A stretch of 64,000 nt of DNA, from NCBI GenBank assembly GCA_030760725.1, contig JASWHV010000008.1, positions 53,233,671-53,297,670 on the forward strand, read 5' to 3'. The position numbers and the translations under genes were made by a program. A model generated the notes under the pieces. That model was given only the letters and a program-made list of their open reading frames with translations. It had not been told where the DNA came from and made no database searches. Shown here piece by piece: positions 13,201-24,417 of the stretch. Source of the DNA: Neostapfia colusana (lineage: Eukaryota > Streptophyta > Magnoliopsida > Poales > Poaceae). Within the stretch, counting starts at the first letter, position 1, and the number at the start of each line of letters is the position of its first letter.

Positions 13201-13474
13201 CAAAGCTAACCTCTAGATTTTCATCTAGCAATTGTGAAACCGAAAGCAAGTTGTATTTCAAATTTTTAACAAGTGCCACATCTTTCAAAGTGTAGAGATT
13301 GTTTACTCTAACCGAACCTTTAGCAATTATGGGAGTAGAAGAGTTATCGGCGAAAGTAACATTTTCTACACGTGACACAAAAGAGAGAGAGGAGAACCAT
13401 TCATTGTTACCGGTCATGTGGCGTGAGCAACCTGAATCCACAATCCAAATGTTCTCCTTCCTCAAACGTGAAAC
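10289..13474 (-). CDS. pol: Sirevirus pol: protease, integrase, reverse transcriptase, RNase H
   Basis: About 1060 codons open from just after an in-frame TAG (13475-13477) to a TGA at 10289. Residue numbers count from a TTG at 13465. Protease has DSG at 10-12. The integrase zinc finger has H139 and H144 but CSSR at 173-176, where CxxC is expected. The integrase triad is D204, D267 and E303. A variable linker follows, then copia RT (about 580-835) with QMDVKSAF at 655-662 and YVDD at 742-745, and RNase H to the end (HPHGLN). The frame is the same as gag, so gag-pol was one polyprotein. The lost zinc-binding Cys would probably impair integrase. Otherwise it is the best preserved pol here after F's. 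Confidence 0.93.
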   Translation of the reverse strand, partial: VSRLRKENIWIVDSGCSRHMTGNNEWFSSLSFVSRVENVTFADNSSTPIIAKGSVRVNNLYTLKDVALVKNLKYNLLSVSQLLDENLEVSFAKNCCKVVDSKGELLFNMSRFGRVFKADFDLSTSKHRCLVANDTKDLYFWHRRLGHIGFDHLTRVSALNRIRGLPKLKKDNDIVCSSRRHAKFVAGSHAPLTMTMTAESGQLLHLDTVGLARVQSFGGKWYVLVIVDDYSRYSSVYFMASKNEAFSHFRTLFLRLSIDHPGSLKAIRSDNGTEFKNQSFDHFCAENEIDHQYSSPYVPQQNGVVERKNRTLVEMARTMLDEYQTPRKFWADAIATACYVSNRVFLHAKLGKTPYELRFGHRPSVTHFRVFGCKCFVKKHGNLDKFEARSVDGMFLGYPSHTRGYRVLLLDTNEIVETCEVSFDEASPSNSSDIAGPDPYPQGESIFIEEDEEVVLLPENSEVNNDQAADFAPQPAPTVTTAGSDLPQSTSSPNQRPEHEEEGACEVSTPLRVLKSHPPQQIIGSLHERVTRSRFCDPNSHAHSAFVASFEPRDISHALTNESWINAMQEELENFERNNVWKLVPPPQGHTLIGTKWVFKNKQSEDGVVVRNKARLVAQGFTQIEGLDFDETFAHVARLEAIRILLAFAASKGFKLYQMDVKSAFLNGYIEEEVYVKQPPGFENPNFPNHVYKLSKALYGLKQAPRAWYDRLKRFLHEKGFTMGKVDKTLFVLKHGNDSLFVQVYVDDIIFGCASHDLVSKFSAMMSSEFEMSMMGELTYFLGLQIKQIKEGTFVHQTKYTKDLLKRFNMDKCKPLRTPMGTATTLELDEDGDPVDKKEYRSMIGSLLYLTASRPDIQFSICLCARFQASPRASHRQAIKRILRYLHGTQEFGIFLPSSSTVSLKAFSDADFGGCRIDMKSTSGACHFLSNSLVAWSSRKQSSVAQSTGESEYVAAASACSQILWIVQTLKDYGVDLDSVPLFCDNTSVICIAKNPVKHSRTKHIDIRYHFLRDNVEKGNIVLHHVDTEQQLADIFTKPLDFTRFCFIHSEIGVMHPHGLN

Positions 13475-15733
13475 CTACACAGCAGCACAATACGTCGATG
13501 ACTCAATACTGGGGTTAGTTAAAAGACTTTTAGGAATCCAGTACTGAGTCACACGACGTCCAGCAGGAATAACACGCGAATGCTGAGAAGGTACAGCAGG
13601 TTTATGAGCCAAACATCGAAAATTTTTGTTCCCAACTACTGACTTAGAAGATGTGTTATATGTAGCACAAAAAACAGTAGGTCCGGGAGCAAGTTTTTGA
13701 CTCATTACAGCAGGTTGCAAGCTCCGAACATTTGGTCTAGCAGATTTTGCTTGGTTGTTATGTGATCTAGCAAGTATTCTTTGTTTCTTATCGTGTTTAG
13801 CTAGTCTATAACAAAAATCCATAATATGACCATCTCTACCACAGTAGGTACAATAAAAAATAACCTTATTATCATGTCTAGATGAGCAAGCAACACGTTT
13901 ATTAGAACCCGAATGGGACAGTACTCCTGCAGATTTGAAAATCACCTCTTTTTGTCTAGAAGCTGTTTGAATCAAACCGCTTCCTAATGACTTTACAACT
14001 TTAGGTAGGTGTGCCTTAGCATGAGCATGAGAATTAAAACCTAAACCAGTTTTATCATTACAAGACTTGGAAGAGTTCAGCAGCAAGTTTAGGTTCTTAT
14101 TTGCATTAGAAAACTGATCTAGTGTCCTATGCATGTCATCAAGTTTATTGGACAGATCAAAGCAGTTTTCACATGAAGTTTTTCCTTTTAGTTTGCAATT
14201 TGAACAATATTTAACTTCATGCACACGTAAAGCATTGTTCAAAATAGAAATCTCATTCATAGCATCATTTAGTTTCTTATTCAGATCATCACATGAAGAA
14301 CAATGCAAATCAATTGTAGAACAACAAGCATCATTCAAATTTTTATCATTAAGTGCAGCAAGCTCTTTGTTCTTTTCAATTTCAAGTTCAAGTTTATCAA
14401 GTGTAGATGCGTGTGCACTTCTTAAAGAGGATAATTGTTCATAAATCAAATCACATGAGGAACAAGAATCATCACTAGGAATCAAAGTTTTTAACGATTA
14501 ATTTTAGATTCTAGTGATTCAATTTTAACAGCATTGTTCCTAAGTTTTTTATCCTTTTTCTTTAATATAACAGTGGCACGAGAAATAGCATCACATTTCT
14601 TCGCAAGTGGGACATACCTCTTCATCGTCGCTGTTGTGTTCTGCCTCCTCGGAGCTTGAACTTGACTTGCTCTCCATGCAGCACATATTTGCCATAGCTT
14701 CTTCATCTTCATCACTACCGGTGTCCACATCACTTGAGCCGAAATCTTGAAGTGCAGAGATCATACTATGCACTATGTTGCGCATTGATAAATCTTTCTT
14801 CTTCTTATTCTTTGCAAACGATTTCTTCGGCCTTATTTGCTTTTCTTCACGTGAAGTCAGACCTGAAAGGTTAAGGCACTCCGTACGAAAATGTCCTGTC
14901 TTACCACATTCAAAACATCGTTGAGGTCCGGAGCTTCCTCTCCTTCTAGTTCTCACATTTTGCAATGCTTTTGAGAACCGAGTAGAGATGAGTGCAAGCT
15001 CCTCCTCTGGAAACTCTTCAATCTGTTCAAGGGTTAGAGAGGACAGCAAAGAGAGTGCACCACTAGATGATGATTGACTAGAACTAGACATGTCACGTTG
15101 CGAAACAAATGCAATAGACTTGTTGGGGTTTTTACGTGAGATGATGTCAATTTCATGAGTTTTCAATTTAGAATAAAGCACGTCTAAAGTAAGAGAACTC
15201 ATGACAGTAGATTCACGAATAGATGTAACTTTCATCTCCCAAATTGACATATCTAATGCTCCTAACAATTGTCTAGCATTTTCAGCATCTGAAAAGTTAA
15301 CATTGACACTACGCAAGTTGCTGAGAATTTTATTAAAGCGAGCAAAAAGGTCGTCAATTGACTCACCGGGTTGCATCTCAAAACGCATGTATTCTTTCTT
15401 GAACATATCTTGCCTTACCTCCTTGATCGTATTGGATCCTTCATGGTAGTCACAAAGAGCTTTCCAAACATCATATGCAGATCGGAGGTGTGCAACACGG
15501 TCGAAGTCGCTTTGAGTCAATCCTTGGATGATCAAGTTGCGAGCCTTGTTGTTGTTGTCAACATCTCTCATGTTCGCAGCCGTAACTTGATCATTGGGTG
15601 GTACATTGAAGTTCCGGTAGACCTTTTCCCATATGGCGAAGCCTTGCGCCTGTATGTAGTCCTCCATCCGCGCCTTCCAAACCTGAAAATCGATGCCATT
15701 GAACACACAAGGTTTTGCGGAGTACTTCTCCAT
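13475..15733 (-). pseudogene. gag: Sirevirus gag with two compensating frameshifts and a terminal stop
   Basis: Starts MEKYSAKPCVFNG at 15733. A UBN2-type gag domain covers about residues 10-200 and a CCHC knuckle (CFECGKTGHFRTEC) lies near 270-285. The first frame stops at 14591. Homology continues in another frame (14491-14590, lysine-rich) and returns to the first frame just before 14485, so two opposite indels about 100 bp apart cancel. The part after 14485 is a Cys/Ser-rich coiled-coil-like region with a second knuckle (CTYCGRDGHIMDFC), ending at the TAG at 13475-13477 before protease. Gag coats the RNA in virus-like particles. Confidence 0.88.
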
Positions 15734-15779
15734 GATGGTTAGTCAAAATGCGTGCAAATCACAAAGATTAGAGCACCTT

Positions 15780-15792
15780 GGATCTGATACCA
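15780..15792 (-). other. Sirevirus primer-binding site (tRNA-iMet)
   Basis: On the minus strand TGGTATCAGATCC begins two bases after the 5' LTR end (...CCTACA). It matches the initiator-Met tRNA 3' end used by most plant LTR elements. Confidence 0.9.
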
Positions 15793-15794
15793 AT

Positions 15795-17418
15795 TGTAGG
15801 ATCAAAGAGCACGTGAAAAGCTACCAGAGGGGGGGTGAATGGTAGATTAAAACTTTTTGCAGCGGAAACAACAAAAACCCCTCAGCAAAAAATCAATCGG
15901 TTAAAGAAACCGTGTGTGCAAGTGTTTTCAAACATGTTCAACCGTGACAAATCAAGTATAGAGGTAGAGAATCAAGTCACGGATCTAATGCAACAAGAAT
16001 CACTTGAAAACACGCAGTAAAACTTGAGATACGATCAAAACATTAAACGGAGATCAATCTGTTCTACCCGATATAAAACAGATTTGCAACGCTGCAAAGA
16101 AACTCGTGTATCTCAAAAACTACAGATCCGAAGCTCGTGAAAATTTCAAAGATGATAGATAATTGAGTTTTGAATACAACCAAAAAAGAATCACGTCAAT
16201 CGGATCTGTAAAACTCGAGTTATGAACGAAACACCGAAGCAACGTCGGTCTGTCCAGAAACTCGGCGAGAAAGACTTGACGAAAAACAAGTCGGACGAAC
16301 AAGGAACAAAAGCTCCTCGAAACTATGAACTTTATTCAATAGAAACATAAGAGGAACAGTCCAAAGTCGTGCACCACGAGCTCTGGCCTCCCTTGCTTAT
16401 ATAACCAGCTCTATGGCCAATCCAATTCAAACCAGGACTCCTACTCCTACTTGGATTCAAACTGTAACTTTCCAATACTACTCAAGACTCTTCTATAAGC
16501 AGATAGAAGCAATCTTAAGACTTCCAAACACCTTAGGAACATCCAAAACATTCCTAAAACAACTCAAATTCGTGACCCACACGAAATCCTATCATAACCA
16601 ACTCAAAACTTTCCATATTTGAGTCAAACACGACTCAGCCGCAGCCTGAGTCCATAACCTAGTCGGTTGGACCTTTCCGACCAATTCTTTACGTCTACTT
16701 CTCTTCATCACGCCTTGGAACAATGTTGCCACGTCCATGCACTCCTTGTACACGTGCAAACACCTTCCAACGACGTACACGCCACCTTCATATGCACTGC
16801 CCTTGATCCAAACATGCTGCGCGACCTCCCGATCAACTCAACCACAGCTCCTCCCGAACTTGGTTGTTAGAACCTCATCTCCTCCCTGAGACTAGTCCAA
16901 GGATCCCATCACCAGAAATGTCTTGAACTCAAGCAACACCTGAACATGAATAAACAACCAATTCTTCCGAGCACAAGTCCTCGACTTGACTCACGTTAGT
17001 TCGAAAACCACAACACCTTACATGAGCACGTCACATAAGCATGTTGCAAACCATATCAAATGATAACAGCCATAACCACCAAAACACACCAAAAACTTAG
17101 CAAATTAATACTAAGCAAACCTTCCCATAAAGCAAGTTTGAAACATTGCGAGTTAAAAACAAAAAGAAGACGCTGCAGTTCTACGAGTTGAACTTCACGG
17201 GAGCTCCCTAAAAACAAGCCCCGGACCTCACAGAAGCTCTCCGGACCTTGCAGGAGCTCTCCGGACCTTGCGTCGGACCTTGCCAACACTTGGCGGACCT
17301 AACAAAGAACTTGTCGGACCTTGCCACAGAAGAATGTTTTGGCAATATTCAAAACTTTGAATGTTAATGCTAACTTTTATCCTAATTGCCAATGTATTCA
17401 GCACACATAGGTCTCACA
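15795..17418 (-). repeat. Sirevirus 5' LTR
   Basis: 1624 bp, the pair of 7678-9300, followed by the GATAT duplication. It contains the U3 promoter for minus-strand transcription; I could not pick one TATA box with confidence. Confidence 0.95.
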
Positions 17419-18453
17419 GATATTGATGGAGCCGCCTCACCAACTTAAGGACCAGTTCATATGACCTCGTCATAGTGATTTCGTACAACCACAGAACCTA
17501 TATGGGCAGGACTCCATCTACCTTCTTGGTGACTTCGACATGAGCCATCTGGTGGCCAGTAGGGCACGGGGGACCAGGAAAAGACACGGGGGAGTCATTA
17601 CACGTGGTCCGACTGGGAGAGTAAATGCCCAAATAGCCCCTGGGTGCATCCTGAGGTGTGGCTGTGGGGTTACTCGGGGAAGATGACGCGAACGTTACGC
17701 TACTCCCTTGCTAGAAGTGCTTGACCTGTGGGTAAAGTGTACAACCTCTGCAGAGTGTTAATAATCCGGATAACCGTTGTCACGGTCTTGGCACACTATG
17801 TTCCGAGCTCTTATTGATTAGTCTTAGTATGTTTCCTTGATGTAGTTGGGTGGCAGTATTTTCCGTGTTTTGGATATTACGGTTGTGTGCCGAAACTAGT
17901 AAAGACATGGGGCTCGAACGTTCGAATAAAACATAGGGAACTGGCGGGATGGAGTTCAACTCCCCAGGTCCCACTACTAAAATCAGGATACAGTTACCTC
18001 CTTTTGTTTTGCAAAACCGTCTTTCAAAAGCAACCCTGCATGAATGTTTTTCGGCAACTCTTAGCCGTATAGCCCTGCCTTGCTATGACCCCCTTGCATG
18101 AAACACCTCCCCTTGAGTAGTGTTAGGGCTTGCTGAGTACCTTCCGTACTCACTCTTGCTTTTGCACAACCCTCAGATGCAGAGGAGGAAAGCGAATAAG
18201 AAGACGAAGCGCGATTTAGTAACGAGTAGGTCTAGTCCTGTGCACAAGGCTGCCTGAGGGCTGGATATCGCCCATTCCGTTGTAGTTCGACATTGTCTTT
18301 CTGTTTTAGTGGCCCTGTGAGGCCCATGGACTGTAACCTATGACTTGCTTGCAAGACCCTAACAATACTGTTGAGAATAATTTAATGTATGGAACTCAAT
18401 ACATTCTGTTGTGTGTACCAACTACTGATCCAGGGATTGGTACGGGATGCACA
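17419..18453 (+). repeat. LTR H, right part
   Basis: Continues H after the Sirevirus and ends GGTACGGGATGCACA. It includes the hairpin at 18135-18151. No coding content. Confidence 0.6.
18135..18151 (+). other. LTR hairpin GAGTAC-CTTCC-GTACTC (in H)
   Basis: A 6-bp perfect stem with a 5-nt loop, in the context TTGCTGAGTACC...GTACTCA, about 320 nt before the LTR end. The same structure occurs at nearly the same place in all complete Tekay-like LTRs here (see 25445, 34569, 49955, 56396). Confidence 0.75.
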
Positions 18454-18460
18454 AGAACGT

Positions 18461-19937
18461 CATCGATGTCCAGCTCGAGGATCTTTCACAGGAGGACCGT
18501 AAACGCATCCAGAAAGAATTGGAGGGGAGATCCAGGGGGAGATGATGGTGCGGCTACAAAACCAAGCTTGCTTGCTTCTAGAAGACGCGAGGAGGCATCA
18601 TCCCGAAGGCCGACACGCGCGAGGAAACAACACGCAAGGTAAATGCACCAGTATTACTTGAAGAACTCGTTCAACTCGTAGATGTATCGGTAACCACGAA
18701 GTACATTGCCGATCTAGAGCAGATGGCATCATCGGTAGTGCAAAAACTTAAGAATTCGCTTGACACATTCAAATCCGATGTAGAACACACGATAGATCAG
18801 AACCTTCATTGCTAGATCCGATCTACCGTGCAACAAGTGCAAGACAAAGTAGTAGGCAAACACGTAGAAGCTAACGCGAGTAGTGCAGCAGGGAACACAG
18901 CCACCATGCCGTCACCTTGCATGCCACCCATGTACGCGCAAGCCAGGCAGCCTACTGTGAACATGCAGCAGCCATACTACCAAACGATGGCGTATGGACC
19001 TGCCGTTCCACCAATGGGGAGTGGTGTACAGCTTGGGCCAGTATCCGATGCGTACTTTCCTCTAATACATCCACAAGTTGCACCTTGCAACTTGCTTGAG
19101 CCTCCCATGCCACAGAACCATGCACCACACGATGAACTCAGAGATCAGGTGGCTAGAACACTTAGAGAACTCGGGGTAGCAGCCAGAACAACCATTAGAA
19201 ACTACCGAAAACCTTACCCCGACCACTATGATAATGTCCTGTATCCTAGAGGCTTTAGGGTACTGGATTTCACTAAGTTTAGTGGGGAGGACTCTAAAAC
19301 TACTCAAGAACACGTAGTCCAATTCTTGATCCAGTGCAATGACGTAGGAATCACTGATGTACACCGGATCAGATTGTTTCCCTTGTTCCTAACTGGCATG
19401 AATTTTAGTTGGTTCACTTCACTAACTACAAAAGTTTCTTGAATACTTCTTCACTAGTTAGATAAAGCTAAGATTGTTCCATCTAACCGCAATGAGGCAG
19501 AGACATAATGAACTTGTAGCTGAATGCATCAAACGGTTTAGGGAAACTAGAAATAAATGTTTTAGCCTAACCATAGGGGAAAAAGATTTGGCCGATCTAG
19601 CATTTGCAGGTCTTCTGCCGTATCTTAGGGAGAAGATGGATGGCGTTGAGTTTGGAGACGTCACCCAGGTCATACAACAGGATGTGGCACACGAGAACCA
19701 AGCCAGAGAGGCTAAGGCACACGGCCGGTTCAAGGAGATCAACCACAGGGACCGAGAAAAGCAACATGTCAACCAACTCAGGGAAGACTCGACCAGTGAT
19801 GAGACTATGGAGGTTTGTGTGGGCGAGTGGGTTGTAAACCACAAGAATAAGCCTTTGGGTTGCACATTCTTGAAACCCAGCTCTAGGAAAAAGGTGGAGA
19901 TGAGGTTGACCTTCGATGTAACGAAGTGTTACAAGAA
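18461..19937 (+). pseudogene. gag: Element A gag, main part
   Basis: Continues the frame begun at 3327 after LTR H. Recognisable parts are a segment aligning with C (VQLEDLSQEDRKRI, about 18464), a Pro/Tyr-rich part (MQQPYYQTMAYGPAVPPMG, about 18963), the capsid-like core YPRGFRVLDFTKFSGEDSKT (about 19240-19300), HRIRLFPLFLTGMNFSWFTS, then FRETRNKCFSLTIGEKDLADLAFAGL (about 19535-19615) and a basic tail. Stops and frameshifts interrupt it, for example two in-frame stops between 18520 and 18590 and a break at 19440. Near 19937 it jumps into the middle of protease: compared with C, about 1.4 kb is missing. Confidence 0.75.
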
Positions 19938-20338
19938 CTTTGAGTGGGTTTGCTGGAGACCCAACCGAAGCCAAGGGGGTATTGTTTGTCGAACTCACGG
20001 TGGGAAGCAAGACAATATCCACAGCTTTCTTTGTTGTGAACGTAAGGAGTCGATACAACTTGCCCCTTGGACGAGATTGGATTCATGCCAATGGGTGTGT
20101 TCCATCCACACTTTACCAATGTCTTGTCCAGTGGGTTGATGACAAGGTAGAAGTAGTTGAGCCTGATAATTCGGCTTGTATAGCAATGGCCAAGTCATAT
20201 GAACTTCAACATGAGGATATTAAGTGTCTCACAGGTCGAGACTTAACCGACTATGACTTTGTGAGCATAGGAAGAGACGGGTTTGTGCTCGTATGTGTAA
20301 AGCCGACTGACTTCACTCGACTAAGCAATGTAACTTGA
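19938..20338 (+). pseudogene. Element A protease, C-terminal part only
   Basis: An open stretch (GDPTEAKGVLFVELTVGS..., LGRDWIHANGC..., ending LSNVT) matches the second half of C's protease region at 40080-40492. The part with the catalytic aspartate is gone with the deletion at about 19937, so no protease could be made. Confidence 0.7.
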
Positions 20339-20559
20339 GAATGCAAGATAAATGAGTTCATTTAACTTGGCTGCAGGAGATAACCGAGCAATATTGTTTA
20401 GGCAAAAATGATTTGGGCGAGATAGTAGAGGACTTTGATGACTTAACGAAGCTCGAGCAAGGGTTTTTCTTGGTGGACAAACTAGAAGAGTTCGGCACTT
20501 CGGCCAACCTTCATCAACCAAAACCTCGGATGTGCCCAGAAACAAGAGGTAAGCCAATT

Positions 20560-21700
20560 ACTTAAAGAATATATGGATTTTTTTGCATGGGAATACACCG
20601 AGATGCCAGGACTCAGCCGAGAGCTTGTGGAACACAAGTTGCCAATCAAGCCAGGCTTTAGAGCTCACAAGCAACCATTCAGATGATTCAACCCGACGAC
20701 CCACGACAAGATCAAGGAAGAAGTGAATCATCTACTTCAAGCTAAGTTCATTCGACCTTGCAGGTATGCCGAATGGGTGTCAAATATAGTTCCAATAGAG
20801 AAGAAAAACACAGGAAAGTTGAGGATATGCATAGACTTCCGAGACCTCAACCGAGGAACACCGAAAGATGAGTATCCTATGCCCATTGCCGATGTATTGA
20901 TCAACAATGCCTCAATTTCTTGGACGGCAATGCGGGGTACAATCTAATTTTCATGGCTGAGGAAGACACGCCGAAGACAACATTTTGTTGTCCCGGGTTC
21001 GTTGGCTTGTTTGAATGGGTTGTCATGACCTTCGGAAGAGTGCCGGTGCAACATATCAGAGGGCTATGAATCTGATCTTCCACAACATGTTGGGAGATGT
21101 TCTTGAGGTGTATATTGATGATCAAGTGGTGAAGTCGACTGGATTTCAAGGGCATACGGCTGACTTGAGGATGTCCTTTGAGAGGATGAGATGGTATGGA
21201 CTTAAGATGAACCTCTCAAGTGTGCATTTGGCGTGTCGGCTGGACGTTTCTTGGGTTTTATCAAGCATGAACACGGCATAGAGGTCGACCCCAAGAAAGT
21301 CGAAACTATCAGAAGGATAGAAGAGAAAAAATGTAAGAGAGACGTGCAAATGTTTTTTGAAAGATCAATTACATAAGAAGGTTTATTGCAAACTTGGCTG
21401 GAAAGATCAAAACCTTCATGCCACTCTTGAAACTCAAGCACGAGCAGGAGTTTACTTGGGGGCAGAGGAGGATGCTTTCATGAGGATTAAAGAGTACTTG
21501 ATGAAGTCGACGGTCTTACTTGCATCACAAATGAGGCAGCCCTTCCGACTCTATGTAGCTGCCCAAAGACAAGTTATCGGGGCCGTTTTAACTCAGGAAA
21601 GCCAAGGTAAAGAACATTCTATGGCTTACTTGAGCACACGACTCCTAGATGCCGAAACCAGGTACACCTTCATTGAGAAACTTTGTTTATCTTTGTACTA
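20560..21700 (+). pseudogene. Element A reverse transcriptase and first RNase H
   Basis: RT motifs in several frames: AEWVSNIVPIEKKNTGKLRICIDFRDLNRG (about 20770-20860), VGLFEWVVMTFG (about 21000-21035), ATYQRAMNLIFHNMLGD, and the active site VYIDD (about 21110-21125). The finger region follows, then RNase H (QPFRLYVAAQRQVIGAVLTQES, MAYLSTRLLDAETRYTFIEKLCLSLYYSW to 21710). Frameshifts near 20935, 21035 and 21225 and several stops break it. Confidence 0.8.
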
Positions 21701-21827
21701 CTCGTGGTCCAAGTTTTGGCATTATCTCCTTCCTAGTACGCGCTTCATGAAATGTCAACACGATATTGTCAAGCAAATGTTGCAACAACCGATTTTGAGT
21801 GGCCGGATAGGCAAATGGGCGTAGTCA

Positions 21828-22300
21828 TTGGTGGAATACGACCTGGTATTCAAGCCTCTCTGGAGTATGAAGGGCCAGGTCGTAGCAGACTTCAGCATGG
21901 AGCATGATGTGCAACTTGAGGAGGAGTGCATGGTCGAGGTACATCCTTGGAAGCTGTTCTTTGATGGATCGGTTTGCGACAGGGGTCAAGGAATCGGGTA
22001 CGTATTGGTTTCACCCAAAATGCAATGTACGAGTTCTCTATTTGGCCAAACTTCATGTGCACCAACAACCATGCCAAATACGAGGCTTTGCAGGATGGTT
22101 TAGAGCATTTGGTGGACATGGGGATTCCAAGATTGTCATCCAGCAGGTTAATGGTGAAAGCCAATGTTACGGTGGAACTTTGAATGATTATCGTGGACGA
22201 TGTCTAGATATCATCAAGACTTTGGATACATGCTGTGCCAAACACATACCAAGAAAAGAAAACCGGAAGGCAAATGACTTGGTACAGTAGGCATCGGGCT
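21828..22300 (+). pseudogene. Element A second (archaeal-type) RNase H
   Basis: After the pol RNase H lies a second one: WKLFFDGSVCDRGQGIGYVLVSP (about 21948-22015), CTNNHAKYEALQDGLEHLVDMG (about 22058-22125) and LNDYRGRCLDIIKTLD...HIPRKENRKANDLV (about 22180-22287). Pieces fall in different frames. An extra RNase H of this type between pol RNase H and integrase is typical of Tat-lineage gypsy elements, which places A and probably C there. Confidence 0.75.
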
Positions 22301-22449
22301 ACGAAGTGAAAAGAGGGAAGTTCCACGTAAGAACAAGGCCTGTATTATCCAAGGACGATGGGATCAAGATGAAGCAGAACAATTTGGCCAGTTTTGACGT
22401 TTTAGTTGTCTAAGATTGGGGGTGAGCGATCATAGGATGCATCAACGAC

Positions 22450-23649
22450 CCAAACATGTGCAAAGACAAGAAGGTTTGGCACCAAGCATTGAGATATACG
22501 TTAATCAACAATGAACTATACCGCCGAACTATAGATGGACTCTTATTGAGGTGTCTGGAGAAAGATCAAGCGAAGGAGGCCATGGGAGAAGTGCATGAAG
22601 GTATTTGTGGCACACATCAGTCTAGCCACAAGATGAAGTGGATGCTCAAACGAGCTGGTTTCTATTGGCCAACAATGCAGGAGGATTGTTTCAGGTATTA
22701 GAAATGATGTGAAGCTTTCCAGAAGTTCGGAGATATCCAACAAGCGCCAGCTAGCTTGCTTCATCCCATTGTGAAGCCTTGGCCTTTCTGAGGATGGTGT
22801 CTGGACTCCATCAGGGTGATACATCCAGTGTCGGTGAAAAAACACCAATTTGTGTTAGTTGCCATTGACAACTTCACCAAGTGGACAGAAGCTGTGCCAC
22901 TCAAGAACAACACGTACAAAGAAGTAACCAGTTTTGTCCTTGAGCATATTATCTATAGATTAAGTGTTCCACAAATCAAGGAGGAGCTTTCATATCCTTT
23001 CAATTCAGGGAGTTCACCGAATCTTTTAAGATAAAATTGTTGAATTGTTCTCCATATTATGCTCAAACTAACGGACAAGCTGAGGCTAGTAATAAGATAT
23101 TCATCAAGCTCATCAAAAAGAAGATTAGGGAAAACCCCATGCGATGGCATGAGACTTTGAATGAAGCCTTATGGGCTCATCGAGTGTCAAGACACGGTGC
23201 CACCAAAGTTACCCCATTTGATCTTGTTTATGGACAAGAAGCCATGTACCGTAGAAATTAAGATGAAGGCGTGTCGAGTAGATCAACAAGACAACCTTTC
23301 GGCTATAGATTATCAAGAATTAATGATGGACAAGTTGGATGAAGTTTCTGAGAGCCAAATGGAAGCTTTGAAAGAGATCGAGAAAGAGAAGCTCAAGGTG
23401 GCCAAGTATTACAACAAGAGAGTTTGAGAAAAATCGTTCCAAATCGGAGACTTAGTATGGAGAATGATTTTGCCCTTAGGAACTCGAGACAAGAAGTTTG
23501 GCAAATGGTCACCGAGCTGGGAAGGACCTTTTAGAATTGTGAGTATTGTCCCTAAAAATGCCAATTTTGTGGAAAACTTGCAAAGGGAAAACTCGGGAAA
23601 GGCTATAAATGGAAGGTACTTGAAACGATTCTACCCGAGTGTGTGGTAA
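22450..23649 (+). pseudogene. Element A integrase
   Basis: The N-terminal zinc-finger region (VHEGICGTHQSSHKMKWML, GFYWPTMQ, about 22595-22680) is followed by a stop. The core has FVLVAIDNFTKWTEAVPLK (about 22850-22905), a damaged second-Asp segment near 22970-23035, then SPYYAQTNGQAEASNKIFIKLIKKK (about 23045-23125) and ALWAHR...PFDLVYGQEA. The C-terminal GTRDKKFGKWSPSWEGPFRI and YLKRFYPSVW end at 23649. Several stops and a frameshift near 23250 make it dead. Confidence 0.8.
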
Positions 23650-23746
23650 GAAAATTGAAACATCTAAGACTTGCAAGGTTAAACAACCGATTTATCTAGT
23701 AAATCCTGGCTTGGAAGATGTTTTTTTGCATACTCCGTTTTCCCCC

Positions 23747-23761
23747 AAACAGGGGGCCATG
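23747..23761 (+). other. Element A polypurine tract
   Basis: AAACAGGGGGCCATG directly precedes the 3' LTR (TGTTGGGGG at 23762), the expected place for the plus-strand primer. Confidence 0.6.
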
Positions 23762-24417
23762 TGTTGGGGGTGAAAAGTAGCTGTGGATTTTGCAGGTTGG
23801 AGGAGCTAGAAAACAAGGTGGAAAGGGCCTTTTTATCTCAAGAATTCAAGTTGCAGAAGACTTCAGCGAGAGAACATACCCGAGACCGGAGGAATGCTCG
23901 GAAAGTCTTTTTAATCTTGGAAACTCAGGATACAAGCGCGCGGGTGGGAGCTCGACCCGAGAAGACAGAGTTAACTCGCGGCCGCAAGATAAATCAGCTA
24001 AATCGCAAGATGCAGAGGCCGAGCAGGACTTAGGCAGTCTCGGTAGAATTCAAAAACGTTGTAAATATTAGATAATTTGAGTCTAGTTTAAATTTAGAAG
24101 ATCATATCATTCAGTTTGTATCGAGTCTATACAAAGGAAGCTCTATGCTAAAGAGAACGAATCAATCAAGTCGATCAATAAAATTTTTTTGTTTATCTAC
24201 TTTTCCTTATGTTTTCGTAGTTTGTAGTTTAGTTCCCGTAGTTTTTTGTTGCTTTGCCGAGAAAAGCACCCGTCGCTCTTCAGGTAAGTAAGACTTATTA
24301 CATTCCTGACCTCTGGAACCTTACTTCTATCCAAGTTTTGGTGTCTAACGCTGAAATCTGCCATAGTACAGTTGACTTTGATAATCTGTTGGCGACTCCA
24401 TCATCTGTTCCATGAAC
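23762..24417 (+). repeat. Element A 3' LTR
   Basis: Aligns with 2511-3227. It ends CCATGAAC, one base short of the 5' copy's ATGAACA, and runs straight into C's LTR at CTACCCGAGAC. Compared with the expected LTR end plus target duplication (CAGCC, seen at 2506-2510), about five bases are missing. Confidence 0.8.

Larger units (their letters stand above)
7678..17418 (-). mobile_element. Sirevirus-type Ty1/copia element, nearly intact
   Basis: A 9741-bp element with 1.62-kb LTRs at both ends (7678-9300 and 15795-17418), flanked by the 5-bp duplication GATAT (7673-7677; 17419-17423). On the minus strand the order is LTR, initiator-Met primer site, gag, protease, integrase, RT, RNase H (copia order), long 3' untranslated region, LTR. 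Repeated GGGGGAG polypurine tracts between pol and the 3' LTR are a Sirevirus signature. The LTRs differ by a few percent by eye, so this is a fairly recent insertion and the youngest layer of its chain. The coding frame is broken by two compensating frameshifts and one stop. Confidence 0.93.

Noticed and set aside
13475..13477. TAG between Sirevirus gag and pol as programmed readthrough
   Set aside because: The following bases (GTTTCA) are not the known CARYYA-type context, and a single mutation is simpler.
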